Source: Ariolimax columbianus | Lineage: Eukaryota; Mollusca; Gastropoda; Stylommatophora; Arionidae | Assembly: GCA_036924085.1 (NCBI GenBank) | Contig: JAVGWX010000007.1 | Coordinates: 70,517,535-70,581,534 of the forward strand | Direction of reading: 5' to 3' | DNA length: 64,000 nt | Shown: positions 1 to 9,512 of the stretch, one piece after another | Layout: each line of letters starts with the position of its first letter | Position numbering within the stretch: the stretch's first letter is position 1 | Made by a program: the position numbers and the translations under genes | The notes under the pieces: generated by a model | The model's database searches: none | Told to the model about the DNA's origin: nothing | What the model saw: only the letters and a program-made list of their open reading frames with translations

Positions 1-230
1 CCAATTGTTTTTGTTGTTGTTTTTTTTTTACCCAAGGTGGTGTGCGTTACACTATGTATTTATTTTGCGCCTGATGCCCAGTGCATCCGACTTCGGCATT
101 CATTTTATGTACAGGTCTGCTTTCTCCTGCATTTTCTAAGTGTTTACTTTCCCGGTTCTGTGATGGGGAGCGAACCCAGCACCTTTGGATTGTGAGCCGT
201 GTCACTTAACCACAAGACCACGCGGTCCCC
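1..230 (-). mobile_element. SINE-D copy (tRNA-derived), antisense
   Basis: Read on the minus strand this has a tRNA-like head (GGCCTNGTGGTTAAGTG A-box region, then a GGTTCG-type B box degraded to GGTTCGCTCCC), the SINE-D body, and a poly-A tail seen here as poly-T near positions 20-29. It matches the copies at 27156 and 56948 along its length. It is older than those two: the B box is mutated, the body has small deletions, and I see no clear target duplication. It may be cut by the window edge. Confidence 0.8.
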
Positions 231-268
231 CTACAGTTAATTGTGAGAAGGAACCCTGATTTAATTCT

Positions 269-430
269 TCCTGCTGAAATCGGATGTGTCGGACCGAAAG
301 GTGCATATATCGCAGTCAAGCTGTAAACTACAGCACAACGCATTTCGTTCTCCGGATATCTACTTGCAATGCCCTTTTCATAGCTTGGTAGCAGGCGTTT
401 GAGAACGAAGAAGAAAAGGGAGAAGAATAT
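269..430 (+). mobile_element. SINE-A copy, 3' half only
   Basis: Matches the 3' half of SINE-A, beginning at CTGCTGAAATCGGATG and ending in AGAACGAAGAAGAAAAG. The 5' half is missing, so this is a truncated copy. It lies immediately beside the SINE-D copy. Confidence 0.75.
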
Positions 431-722
431 TGAAATGTTGGTCACCTATCACTAGGAGAACACACACATCGTCTTTGAAATAACAAAAAAATAAATATTT
501 ACTCATTTATTGGTTCTGAATACGAAAATGACAATAAAATCGATCAGTTGCTACTTACTTAAGAAAGGAAGATGACTTTGTGTTCTGCTATGATGTATAT
601 GGCCTAGCGATTGCTCTAGGAATCAAGCCGAAACAACCAGAATGGCGACTATTCAAAGACTCTTTTAATTTCAGTCTCAAATAAGTGTATATATATATAT
701 ATAGAGAGAGAGAGATAGAGGG

Positions 723-772
<50 letters not shown>

Positions 773-1045
773 TTAGATTATTTGGACGTGTAACAAGATA
801 ATCTCCACATTTACTCGACATGTTAGCTTATAACAACAGACACAAAAAAAGCATTTCCCAACTAGCAGAAGATTCATAACAAAAGGGACTGTCATGCTTT
901 CAAATCCACCGCAGAGACTTGGATTAAAAAAACAAACAATGGTTGCACAGATGGTACACCTATTAGTGATGTCTAACAACTAAAGAAACATCGGATGTGG
1001 TAAATAAATATTTGCTTTTCTGATTATTTTAATTTTAGCACTCAA
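431..1045. other. Unassigned, AT-rich, with GA microsatellite
   Basis: I recognise no gene or repeat family here apart from a (TA)n/(GA)n simple repeat at about 688-769. Short open frames are present but have no recognisable motif. Confidence 0.5.
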
Positions 1046-1047
1046 GT

Positions 1048-1177
1048 ATTATTGTACATTGTTATAAATCTCCCTCGATCGTCTTGAATGTTGTATATTG
1101 GTATAAATATCACTCGATCGTCTTGAATGTTGAATATTGGTATAAATATCACTCGATCGTCTTGAATGTTGTACATT
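1048..1177. repeat. Tandem repeat, 39-bp unit, about 3.3 copies
   Basis: The unit contains CTCGATCGTCTTGAATGTTG and recurs every 39 bases with one or two changes per copy. The CGATCG core is a palindrome. Confidence 0.85.
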
Positions 1178-1291
1178 CAAAAATAATATTAACAGCAGCA
1201 GTCATAACAAGTTTCTGGATACCTCCAGACAGTTTCATGTGAAATGAAGAAAGCTGCTGCCAAATGTCATAGCGAGTTATGCTGGGTAGGT

Positions 1292-1661
1292 GAGATCAAG
1301 ATGCTGTGCAGCGCATAATCTACAGAGGTCATCGACTCATAGCTGACTTTTAGCGTTAGAACCAGCAAACCAGAACTGTCAAGACCCTTCTACACCTTCA
1401 CTTTGTGAAGCTAAATAGAAGGGATCGAAGAGGGAAGGCTAGCCTATACTCAAAAATGCCTGTTGGTCGGATGTATCGGACTGGAAAGTGCAAATATCAC
1501 AGTCAAGCTGTAAACTACGACACAAAGTATTCCTATCTCCGGACAACATCCTGCTACCTGTAAATCTGTTTTCAGGACTTGGTGGCGGGAGATTGAGAAC
1601 GAAGAAGAAAAAGAAGAAGTAAAAAAAAAAAAAAAGAAGAAGAAGACGAAGTAGAAGAAGC
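1292..1661 (+). mobile_element. SINE-A copy, near full length
   Basis: Starts at the standard SINE-A 5' end (GATCAAGATGCTGTGCAGC) and runs to an A-rich/AAG tail. An internal block around the GGATAACAGGCTGCA segment is deleted. Its tail abuts the 56-bp array that follows. Confidence 0.8.
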
Positions 1662-1668
1662 TAGGTAG

Positions 1669-3240
1669 ATCTCTAACGAGTGTCATGAGGCTGGGCCATC
1701 CTTTCAGCGAGGTGTGCTGGGTATGTCTCTAACAAGTGTCTTGGGGTTGGGCCATCTTTTCAGCGATGTGTGCTGGGTATGTCTCTAACAAGTGTCTTGG
1801 GGCCAGTGCCATCTTTTTGGCGATGTGTGCTGGGTATGTCTCTAACAAGTGTCTTGGGGCTGGGCCATCTTTTCAGCGATGTGTGCTGGGTATGTCTCTA
1901 ACAAGTGTCTTGGGGCTAGGCCATCTTTTCAGCGATGTGTGCTGGGTATGTCTCTAACAAGTGTCTTGGGGCTGGGCCATCTTTTCAGCGATGTGTGCTG
2001 GGTATGTCTCTAACAAGTGTCTTGGGGCCAGTGCCATCTTTTCAGCGAGGTGTGCTGGGTATGTCTCTAACAAGTGTCTTGGGGCTGGGCCATCTTTTCA
2101 GCGATGTGTGCTGGGTATGTCTCTAACAAGTGTCTTGGGGCCAGTGCCATCTTTTCAGCGATGTGTGCTGGGTATGTCTCTAACAAGTGTCTTGGGGCTG
2201 GGCCATCCTTTCAGCGATGTGTGCTGGGTATGTCTCTAACAAGTGTTTTAGGGCTGGGCCATCCTTTCAGCGATGTGTGCTGGGTATGTCTCTGACAAGT
2301 GTCTTGGGGCTGGGCCATCCTTTCAGCGATGTATGCTGGGTATGTCTCTAACAAGTGTCTTGGGGCTGGGCCATCCTTTCAGCGATGTGTGCTGGGTATG
2401 TCTCTGACAAGTGTCTTGGGGCTGGGCCATCCTTTCAACGATGTGTGCTGGGTATTTCTCTAACAGGTGTCTTTGGGCCAGTGCCATCCTTTCAGTGATG
2501 TGTGCTGGGTATGTCTCTAACAAGTGTCTTGGGGCCAGTGCCATCTTTTCAGCGATGTGTGCTGGGTATGTCTCTAACAAGTGTCTTGGGGCTGGGCCAT
2601 CCTTTCAGCAATGTGTACTGGGTATGTCTCTAACACGTGTTATGGGGCTGGGCCATACTTTCAGAGAGGTGTGCTGGGTATGTCTCTAACAAGTGTCTTG
2701 GGGCTGGGCCATCCTTTCAGGGAGGTGTGCTGGGTATGTCTCTGACAAGTGTCTTGGGGCCAGTGCCATCTTTTCAGCGATGTGTGCTGGGTATGTCTCT
2801 GACAAGTGTCTTGGGGCTGGGCCATCCTTTCAGCGATGTGTGCTGGGTATGTCTCTAACAAGTGTCTTAGGGCTGGGCCATCCTTTCAGCGATGTGTGCT
2901 GGGTATGTCTCTGACAAGTGTCTTGGGGCTGGGCCATCCTTTCAGCGATGTATGCTGGGTATGTCTCTAACAAGTGTCTTGGGGCTGGGCCATCCTTTCA
3001 GCGATGTGTGCTGGGTATGTCTCTGACAAGTGTCTTGGGGCTGGGCCATCCTTTCAACGATGTGTGCTGGGTATTTCTCTAACAAGTGTCGTGTGGCCAG
3101 TGCCATCTTTTCAGCGAGGAGTGCTGGGTATGTCTCTGACAAATGTTCAGCTGTCTCGGGCCCAAGGCCATCTTTTCAGCGATGTGTACTTGGTAAGTAT
3201 TTAAGAAGTATCCAGCTGTCTTGGGCCCAGTACCACAGGT
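1669..3240. repeat. Minisatellite array, 56/57-bp unit, about 28 copies
   Basis: The unit runs from TCTCTAACAAGTGTCTTGGG through GCTGGGCCATC and CAGCGATGTGTGCTGGG. Two variants alternate irregularly: GGGGCTGGGCCATC (56 bp) and GGGGCCAGTGCCATC (57 bp). Blocks of several units recur (compare 2280-2440 with 2890-3060), which suggests segmental duplication within the array. Units decay at the right end after about 3140. Open frames here are by-products of the repeat. Confidence 0.95.
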
Positions 3241-3449
3241 ACACATATTCGGTGTGTCAATCTTGAATGTATGATATAGATGAATGATTAATGTAGTGTG
3301 CCCTGTACGTTTTATGAAAATGATCACTTTGTATGGCATTGGAAGTTGTCGATAATCGTCATTTTTATTTGATCACGGTACTCTCTTTCCTATTGTGATG
3401 TAAGTTTTAATAATTAACTTTATGTCGTCATTTGCTGTTTCTGCATCAT

Positions 3450-4373
3450 ATTGCTCTAGAGTTCCTTTCTAGTTTATCATGACCTCTTGAACCATTTCAA
3501 TGATGGAGGTGGACAGTTTCTTTGATTGCATCATCACTGGTAATGATATGTGGTTCCACCACTATGATCCTGTGTCAAAACGACAGACCATGGAGAGGCG
3601 AGATGTGAATTCCCCATAAAAGAAAACGTTCGAGATGCAGCCCTCAGCGGGTAAAGTGATGTCACTATCTTTTGGGATAGGAAAGGGGACATCCTTCTTG
3701 ATTTTTTTGAACCTGGACAAACCATTAACTCTGACTGTTACTATGTGACACTGACTAAGCTGAGGACTATAAATTCCATGGTCAGGCCAGAGAAGAAGAC
3801 AACCTGTCTTTTGCGACACGATAACGCCAGACCCTATACCAGTTTTCAGACAATTGAGAGTTTTCAGACAGTTGAGAGTTTTCAGACAGTTGAGAGTTTT
3901 CAGACAGTTGAGAGTTTTCAGACAGTTGAGAGTTTTCAGACGGTTGAGAGTTTTCAGACAGTTGAGAGTTTTCAGACAGTTGAGAGTTTTCAGACAGTTG
4001 AGAGTTTTCAGACAGTTGAGCACATTGTCAGTCTTGGCTGGACCGTCCTACCACACCCAACCGTATAGTTCAGATTTGGCGCCTTGTGACTTCCATCTGT
4101 TCGAGCCAATTAAAGATAGACTGCGTGGGCAACGCCGACGTAGCAGCTGTGAAACAGTGGGTCCCCTCTGATTATGCAGATTTTTTCAATAGCAGCATGT
4201 ATGCTCTTGTTCATCGTTGGAGAAAATGTATAACCAAGAGTGGTGACTGTTGAAAAATTTTTTTTTGAAAGCAAGACATTGTTCTATCAAATGGTGTTAT
4301 TGTGCTATCTTTTTATCTGTTCTGGTTTATATGGAATAAAATAGGAGGCATTACTTTCGGAGCGCCCCTCGTA
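3450..4373 (+). mobile_element. Mariner-family transposon relic (DD34D-type transposase pseudogene)
   Basis: Three frames together give a mariner transposase from about its middle to its C-terminus. Visible segments are [13 protein letters not shown] (about 3530), RHDNARPYT (3815), LGWTVLPHP (4035), YSSDLAPCDFHLF (4065), and FFNSSMYALVHRW near 4180-4220. In the family the first motif is normally TGDE, so the first catalytic Asp position is Asn here. The second (HDN) and third (CDFHLF) Asp are kept. At least three frameshifts and stops break the frame, so it is not functional. A 3' terminal repeat (TTACTTTCGGAGCG...CCCTCG) ends at 4371, followed by TA, the usual mariner target. I see no 5' terminal repeat; the left part appears lost. 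A 10-unit tandem repeat lies between the second and third catalytic motifs. Confidence 0.88.
3842..4024 (+). repeat. 18-bp tandem repeat inside mariner transposase, 10 copies
   Basis: The unit TTTTCAGACAGTTGAGAG keeps the transposase reading frame and encodes FQTVES ten times (first copy FQTIES), directly after HDNARPYT and before HIVSLGW. A related mariner has about a dozen residues in that interval, so a native six-residue segment seems to have been amplified. Copies differ by only one base (ACGG for ACAG), so the expansion is recent relative to the decay of the element. Confidence 0.93.
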
Positions 4374-4452
4374 CATATATATATATATACACACACACAT
4401 ACACACACACATACACACACACACACATAAACCCATATATATATATATATTT
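4374..4452. repeat. AT/AC microsatellite
   Basis: (TA)n and (CA)n tracts fill the space between the mariner 3' terminus and the next LINE fragment. The mariner TA target lies at its left edge. Confidence 0.9.
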
Positions 4453-4454
4453 CA

Positions 4455-4825
4455 ATAAAAAACCTGTAAGCTCTCTGTGGAGCACAGGTCCTCAACAAAC
4501 ACTCTTCAGATTTTTCTATCAAGAGCCATCTGAGCCAATTCTGTCTACGCTCTTTGCATTTGCTTCCAGTTCCCTCTTCCATGAGTGTCCCGATCTTCCT
4601 CTACTTCTCTTGTCCTGTAGATTCCAGAACAGAGCTTGCCTGGTAATGTGATCCACTGGTTTCCGTAATGTGTGGCCTTAACCACCGCCATCGCCTATTC
4701 CGTATTGCATGCCTCACTGGTATTTGTCCCGTTTCCCCCATCAGTCCCACATTGGTGATCTTGTCGTCCCATGTCCTTGTATTTAGCCCAAGCAACCATT
4801 TACGAAAGCGTGTACTAGCCCTCAG
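4455..4825 (-). mobile_element. Non-LTR retrotransposon, C-terminal/3' fragment
   Basis: Minus-strand translation in two or three frames gives WDDKITNVGLMGETGQ, then RRWRWLRPHITET, then a basic GK/RS-rich stretch ending near the SVDRIG-type segment. This order (DKITN-L, R-WRW-GH-R, basic tail) is the post-thumb C-terminal region of endonuclease/reverse transcriptase elements. The RT domain is absent, so the copy is 5' truncated. Frameshifts between the segments show that it is dead. Confidence 0.75.
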
Positions 4826-5016
4826 ATGTGTTAGGAATATATGTGTATGTATGTCATGCGACGATCTAAGGCAACTTGTAGAAGAGAGGATCAGGATCCT
4901 TCCTGTTTTATCAACACCAAACCAAGCTGCCAGCTTCTGGGAAAATAAACTGAAGCATAGGGTTTCATAGTTTATAAGAGATGTTTTAAATACTCGAAAT
5001 TGTTATGGCCATCTGT

Positions 5017-5171
5017 TAGGCTTTCCTGTTAATGAGGCTTTCCTGTTAATGAGGCTTTCATGTTAATGAGGCTTTCCAGTTAATGAGGCTATCCTGTTAA
5101 TGAGGCTTTCCTGTTAATGAGGCTTTCCTGTTAATGAGGCTTTCCTGTTAATGAGGCTTTCCTGTTAATGA
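5017..5171. repeat. Minisatellite, 17-bp unit, about 9 copies
   Basis: Unit GAGGCTTTCCTGTTAAT repeated head to tail with occasional single-base changes (TTCATG, TTCCAG, CTATCC). Confidence 0.95.
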
Positions 5172-5410
5172 CTCGAAACAGAGCAATTAAAGGAAACATC
5201 TTTAAACTTATTAAGGAAAAACTTTTTAATTGCTTGTAATTATTGTACTTGGGGGCATTTCTGCCAAGGTCTATTATCACACATTATTATTCTCTGTTAA
5301 AATCTGGCAAATAAGCCTTTACATTTTTGCCATATCTGTGTTTAAATCTTGACAGAGATTCACAGCTTCCCATCTTGTCCACTCTGTCCACTAGATCAAT
5401 GCTTCTTAAA

Positions 5411-5832
5411 GTGATGGTCAGTGGACTGGTGTCTAATTCGCCAGACTCCAAAGATGGTCAGTGGACCGGTGTCAGCTCGTGAGCTCTAATTCGCCAGACC
5501 CCAAAGATGGTTAGTGGACCGGTGTCAGCTCGTGAGCTCTAATTCGCCAGACTCCAAAAATGGTCAGTGGACCGGTGTCAGCTCCTGAGCTCTAATTCGC
5601 CAGACTCCAAAGATGGTCAGTGGACCGGTGTCAGCTCGTGAGCTCTAATTCGCCAGACTCCAAAGATGGTCAGTGGACCGGTGTCAGCTCGTGAGCTCTA
5701 ATTCGCCAGACTCCAAAGATGGTCAGTGGACCGGTGTTAGCTCGTGAGCTCTAATTCGCCAGACTCCAAAGATGGTCATTGGACCGGTGTCAGCTCGTGA
5801 GCTCTAATTCGCCAGACTACAAAGATGGTCAT
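5411..5832. repeat. Minisatellite, 53-bp unit, about 8 copies
   Basis: The unit includes GATGGTCAGTGGACCGGTGT and CTAATTCGCCAGACTCCAA. Full units carry an inverted repeat AGCTC-GT-GAGCT. The first unit lacks exactly this 13-base hairpin segment, so it is 40 bp. A run of 17 or more C follows at about 5898. Confidence 0.95.
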
Positions 5833-5967
5833 AAACGTAGAAGATTTCTCGTTTAGTTCTCACCTTCGAATGGGCTTCAGAAACACGATTGTCTGTCCCC
5901 CCCCCCCCCCCCCCATCAGCATTATATCCGCCACACATGCATTTAAAAACTGATGTAACTCTTACCA

Positions 5968-6327
5968 GGGATCAAGATGCTGAGCAGCGCATGAGCTGCA
6001 GTGGTCAGCGACCCATAACTGACTGCTAGCGTCAGGGCCAGCGAACTAGAGCTGCAAAGACCCTTCTGCACCTTCACGCGGTGATCCTGGATAACAGGCT
6101 GCAGCAGGACAGACTGGCTAAGGAGAAGGGATCGAAGAGGGAATGCTAACTCGGTACTCAAAAAATGCTTGCTGAAGTCGGATGTGTTGGACCGAAAGGT
6201 GCAAATATCGCAGCCAAGCTGTAAACTACGACACAACGCATTCCGTTCTCTGGACTACATTCTGCTACTTAGCCTTTCAGGGTTTGGTAGTGGGAGATTG
6301 AGAACGAACGAAGAAGAAGAAGAAGAA
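5968..6327 (+). mobile_element. SINE-A copy, full length
   Basis: Runs from GGGATCAAGATGCTGAG to a (GAA)n tail after GAGATTGAGAACGAACG. It contains the shared core CTGAAGTCGGATGTGTTGGA. It is one of the best-preserved copies, although I could not see a convincing target duplication. Confidence 0.88.
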
Positions 6328-6974
6328 CCCTTTCCATATACAGCTGATTCAACTTTACACGGAGAATCCTTGAGATGATGATAAATAGTTATATGCTACA
6401 AAAACTTAGCTATTTACATTTTTTTGTTTATGGTCGCAACAAACAACGCTTATAAAAGCTTTCATTAAATAATAGCACAGTCATACAATTGGCTAAGTGT
6501 GCATGTAAAAACATCTTAAAAACAACTTAAAATCATCGAAAAAGAACAATAATATCACGAAAATGAGCACCAGTCCTTCCCGGTCCATTACATAGAACAG
6601 TTTGGTAAGCATTGCGCTAGATTTCGTAGGCAGGTATTCATAATACAAACTTGCTGGTTGCCTGAACGTGCCATTAGTCCAAGGTTGCACGTGTTTGTTC
6701 AGTTCAGAACTGGCCACCCATGTTTAGGGCTTGTCATCTTGGATGCCCGTTGTTCACGGAATGACAAAAGAGACTGGTTGTTATTTCGCGCTTAGATGTT
6801 GGAGCGAGAACCTCGGCAGCAATGGACGACATACAAGGTTATTCTTCTTCCTTCTTCGCCATAACCTAAATCACCCACACCAAGGACTCTAACAAATGTA
6901 GCAGTCATCTCATAAAAAAATTGCTCTATGGAGAACATTTTTTAGAATCCCTTAAACCGATATGAAAGTATTGA
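6328..6974. other. Unassigned
   Basis: No gene or repeat family recognised. A 74-codon minus-strand open frame at 6493-6717 has a hydrophobic C-terminus but no recognisable motif. Confidence 0.5.
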
Positions 6975-7250
6975 AATAGTTGGAGCTGAAAAGAGAATTA
7001 ATGACGGAAATAAGGGTTAGTCAGTTACATTATTTGGTCATATAGCAAGACATACCTTCTTGTTGAAGACCACACTAGAAGGTATGGTGGAAGGCAGTCG
7101 TTCAAGAGGCAGACAACGTTTAAGTTGGTGGATAAAAGGAGATGGACTGAAAAAATCCTGTTTGATTGCACCATTACGGCAAGAGATAGAGTACAATGGA
7201 GATCCATTGCAGTCGACCTTTCATGCAGAGATGACAATTGAACTGAACTG
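6975..7250 (+). mobile_element. Non-LTR retrotransposon 3' end with TGAAC tail
   Basis: Translation in two frames gives LFGHIARH-like residues, then VEGSRSRGRQRLSWW and RDRVQWRSIAVDL, the basic C-terminal part of an RT-type LINE ORF2. It ends in TTGAACTGAACTG, a short tandem tail of the same kind as the LINE ends at 36183 and 48666. A frameshift lies after SWW. It is 5' truncated. Confidence 0.8.
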
Positions 7251-7382
7251 ATACAAATGAGAAATGAATGTGGGTGAACATGTTTTGAGTGTTTGCCTCT
7301 CGCGGTTCAGAGGCAGGTTCGATATCCGGTCTCGACAAGCTCCAACCTGCCCATCGATACAGGTACGTACGGATATTCAATG

Positions 7383-7600
7383 GCTTGGGGACTGTGAGCT
7401 TGGTTTACAATACTTACGAATAAGGTTCGAATCACGTCGTGCCCAGTTTACTGGATATGTCGTATATTTGTGTATGGTATGGCCACTTCTTCCATTCGAC
7501 CCAGCTGTAAATGGGTATCTGACCAATTCATGGGCAAATTATCCAAACCGCTGCGAGAGCTACGAAGTTCACGCTCTGTCGTTGGCACTTACTTCTAGGA
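7383..7600 (+). mobile_element. SINE-C-like copy (tRNA-related head plus shared core)
   Basis: A tRNA-like B box (GGTTCGAATCAC) is followed by CGACCCAGCTGTAAATGGGT and TCTGACCAATTCATGGGCAA. The core is shared with copies at 42105, 63440 and, antisense, 40440 and 57285. A second B-box-like GGTTCGATATCC lies upstream at about 7315. Old and divergent. Confidence 0.55.
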
Positions 7601-7988
7601 AAGGGACTGAGCCGGTATGTGAGCTTCCAAGTGCAACGAAAGTCGGTTCTATGAACCATTTCCCATTTCCTTCAGATCGGTACATGACTAGCAATTGAGA
7701 ATGAAAGATGACAAGGAACGAAAATGCGGCCACTCCCACCATGAAATCACAGCGGAGATCTATATTAGTCATAACTCTATCACTTTTTCCGCGACGGCAT
7801 TGTCTAATGTGTCGTGTTCTTCCCCTGTTCGTTCAGAACGTCCTTTCACGCTTCAGGCAATGTCAGAATATCCCAGACTTTTATCAGAAGATACTTCATT
7901 CGTTTTACCTGTACTCAACAATTGGTTAACTACAATAGTTGAATGTCAAATGTTAATTTGTTCCTGTTGCAACTACTGAAAAGTGCTA
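7601..7988. other. Unassigned
   Basis: No recognisable feature. Overlapping short plus-strand open frames at 7695-7979 have no motif I know. Confidence 0.45.
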
Positions 7989-7989
7989 A

Positions 7990-8400
7990 AGTTATTGTCA
8001 GTTGGGTAGGACATTCAGACCAAGACACCACGCATGTCAAGGTTACCAACAATTGGGTAGGACATTCAGACTAAGACACCACGCATGTCAAGGTTATCAT
8101 CAGTTGGGTAGGACATACTGACCAGGCACCACGCACGTCAAGGTTACCATCAGTTGGGTAGGACATTCAGACCAAGACACCACGCACGTCAAGGTTATCA
8201 CCAGTTGGGTAGAACATTCAGACCAAGACACCCCGCACGTCAAGGTTATCACCAATTGGGTAGGACATTCAGACCAAGACACCACGCACGTCAAGGCTAC
8301 CATCAGTTGGGTAGGACATACTGACCAGGCACCACCGCACGTCAGCGACATGTACTTGGGAACAGACGGCATTGCAGCAGACTGGCCAACAAGGTGAGTA
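7990..8400. repeat. Minisatellite, 51-bp unit, about 7 copies, flanking family B sequence
   Basis: The unit contains TTGGGTAGGACATTCAGACC and CACGCACGTCAAGGTTACC. The last unit runs into CTGGCCAACAAGGTGAG (about 8380), which matches the family B segment CTGGCTAACAAGGTTAG. The unit itself aligns loosely with the upstream part of family B (GACCAAGACCCTCAC). The array therefore probably arose from a family B copy. Confidence 0.85.
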
Positions 8401-8404
8401 CCGT

Positions 8405-8821
8405 CACTGCCATCTTCCATAAATGTGAGCCTACCGAGAAATATTGCATTTCATTACAGCAAGAATGATCTAAGCTGAACTTTTTCAGTATTTCTGTGAT
8501 GATAGAAACGTTAATGTAAACTGGCTAAATAAAAAAAAACAACATAGCCATGAGTGAAGGACTCTGATACAAATAATTTCAAAGATAACAATAGCAACAA
8601 CTTACTAAATAATTATGAGACATCCACTTGTGTTGATCCAGTTTCTTCAACAAAACGAAATGAATTGCCACCAAAACTTGTTCTTTTTTTTCATTTATTT
8701 ACTTACTTCCTTGTTCGCTACCAAATAACCACATCTATTTCAGTAACAAAAGGTATGCCGTTGCCATATAGTCCATTCGATATATGTGCTGAAAGTGACC
8801 ATGATGTCCCTCTGTTCTAAA
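8405..8821. other. Unassigned
   Basis: AT-rich; an 88-codon plus frame at 8554-8820 has low-complexity Asn/Thr content and no motif. I see nothing assignable. Confidence 0.45.
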
Positions 8822-9170
8822 AGTTGTTGTTGTTGCTCTGAATTCCCACAATGAATATGTTTACTCTTTTATGCGCCCTGAAAAGGAGATTAAGTGGCTG
8901 GTTGCAGTAGCTTTCCTCACACCAGGAGCGGGCTGATGAAGGTGGACTTTGGTCCTCCATACGGTTGGGCTATGCTTGGCTTCCTCTGCATGTTGTTCAC
9001 TACTACTAGGATCACGTCGATCACACATCTCGCTAGCCATACTGGCAAGAAGAACAGTCCGTTTCCAGCGAGAACTACGTGAGAGTGGTCGAGGTCTTGG
9101 GCAGCATATTTTGCCTGACACTGATTAAAATGTCTGATCAAATGTTGTGTCTGATCAGACGTTAGTCTTC
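8822..9170 (-). mobile_element. Interspersed repeat family B, full length
   Basis: About 340 bp, matching copies at 32084, 43161 and 46484. The AAC-rich tail (GTTGTTGTTGTT on the plus strand) lies at the low-coordinate end, so by retroposon convention the element is on the minus strand. The opposite end is GACGTTAGTCTTC. Conserved blocks include GCGCCCTGAAAAGGA and GCTGATGAAGGTGG. I see no ORF or tRNA-like head, so it is SINE-like but unclassified. Confidence 0.75.
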
Positions 9171-9512
9171 AGTCTATGTTTCCATCAGGATTTACATTTA
9201 CATGTTAAAAACTATGTCATCTAACGATCTGTACGGCGTGAGTATGTTGTAACCGAAAAGGTCAAAGTTTACTATCGATCGGTCCAGATGGTGATTGTCA
9301 AGATCTTCATTAACTAAACGCGAGTTAAAATGCCTTGTAAGGGTTAAGTAGTCCTATATCAGGTTTTGCTGTCAGGGATGAAGTGTTAGAGACTTTAATG
9401 TACTGGACCAGCTTCTATGATATGAGGTGGCCAGAATGCCTTTCTCGCAGCGTTTCTATTTCTAACATTAAGTCAGGTACCAATTTACAGTTTGGTCGAT
9501 ATAGGTGCTTAC
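9171..9512. other. Unassigned flank of the 54-bp array
   Basis: Unique-looking sequence with no feature I recognise. The repeat begins at its right edge. Confidence 0.5.

Noticed and set aside
1669..3240. CRISPR array (also considered for 5411, 7990 and 22230)
   Set aside because: The whole unit repeats with no unique spacers of constant length, no cas genes, and the genome is eukaryotic.
3745..4171. Two overlapping 105-107 codon frames as host genes
   Set aside because: Both are pieces of the mariner relic and its internal repeat.
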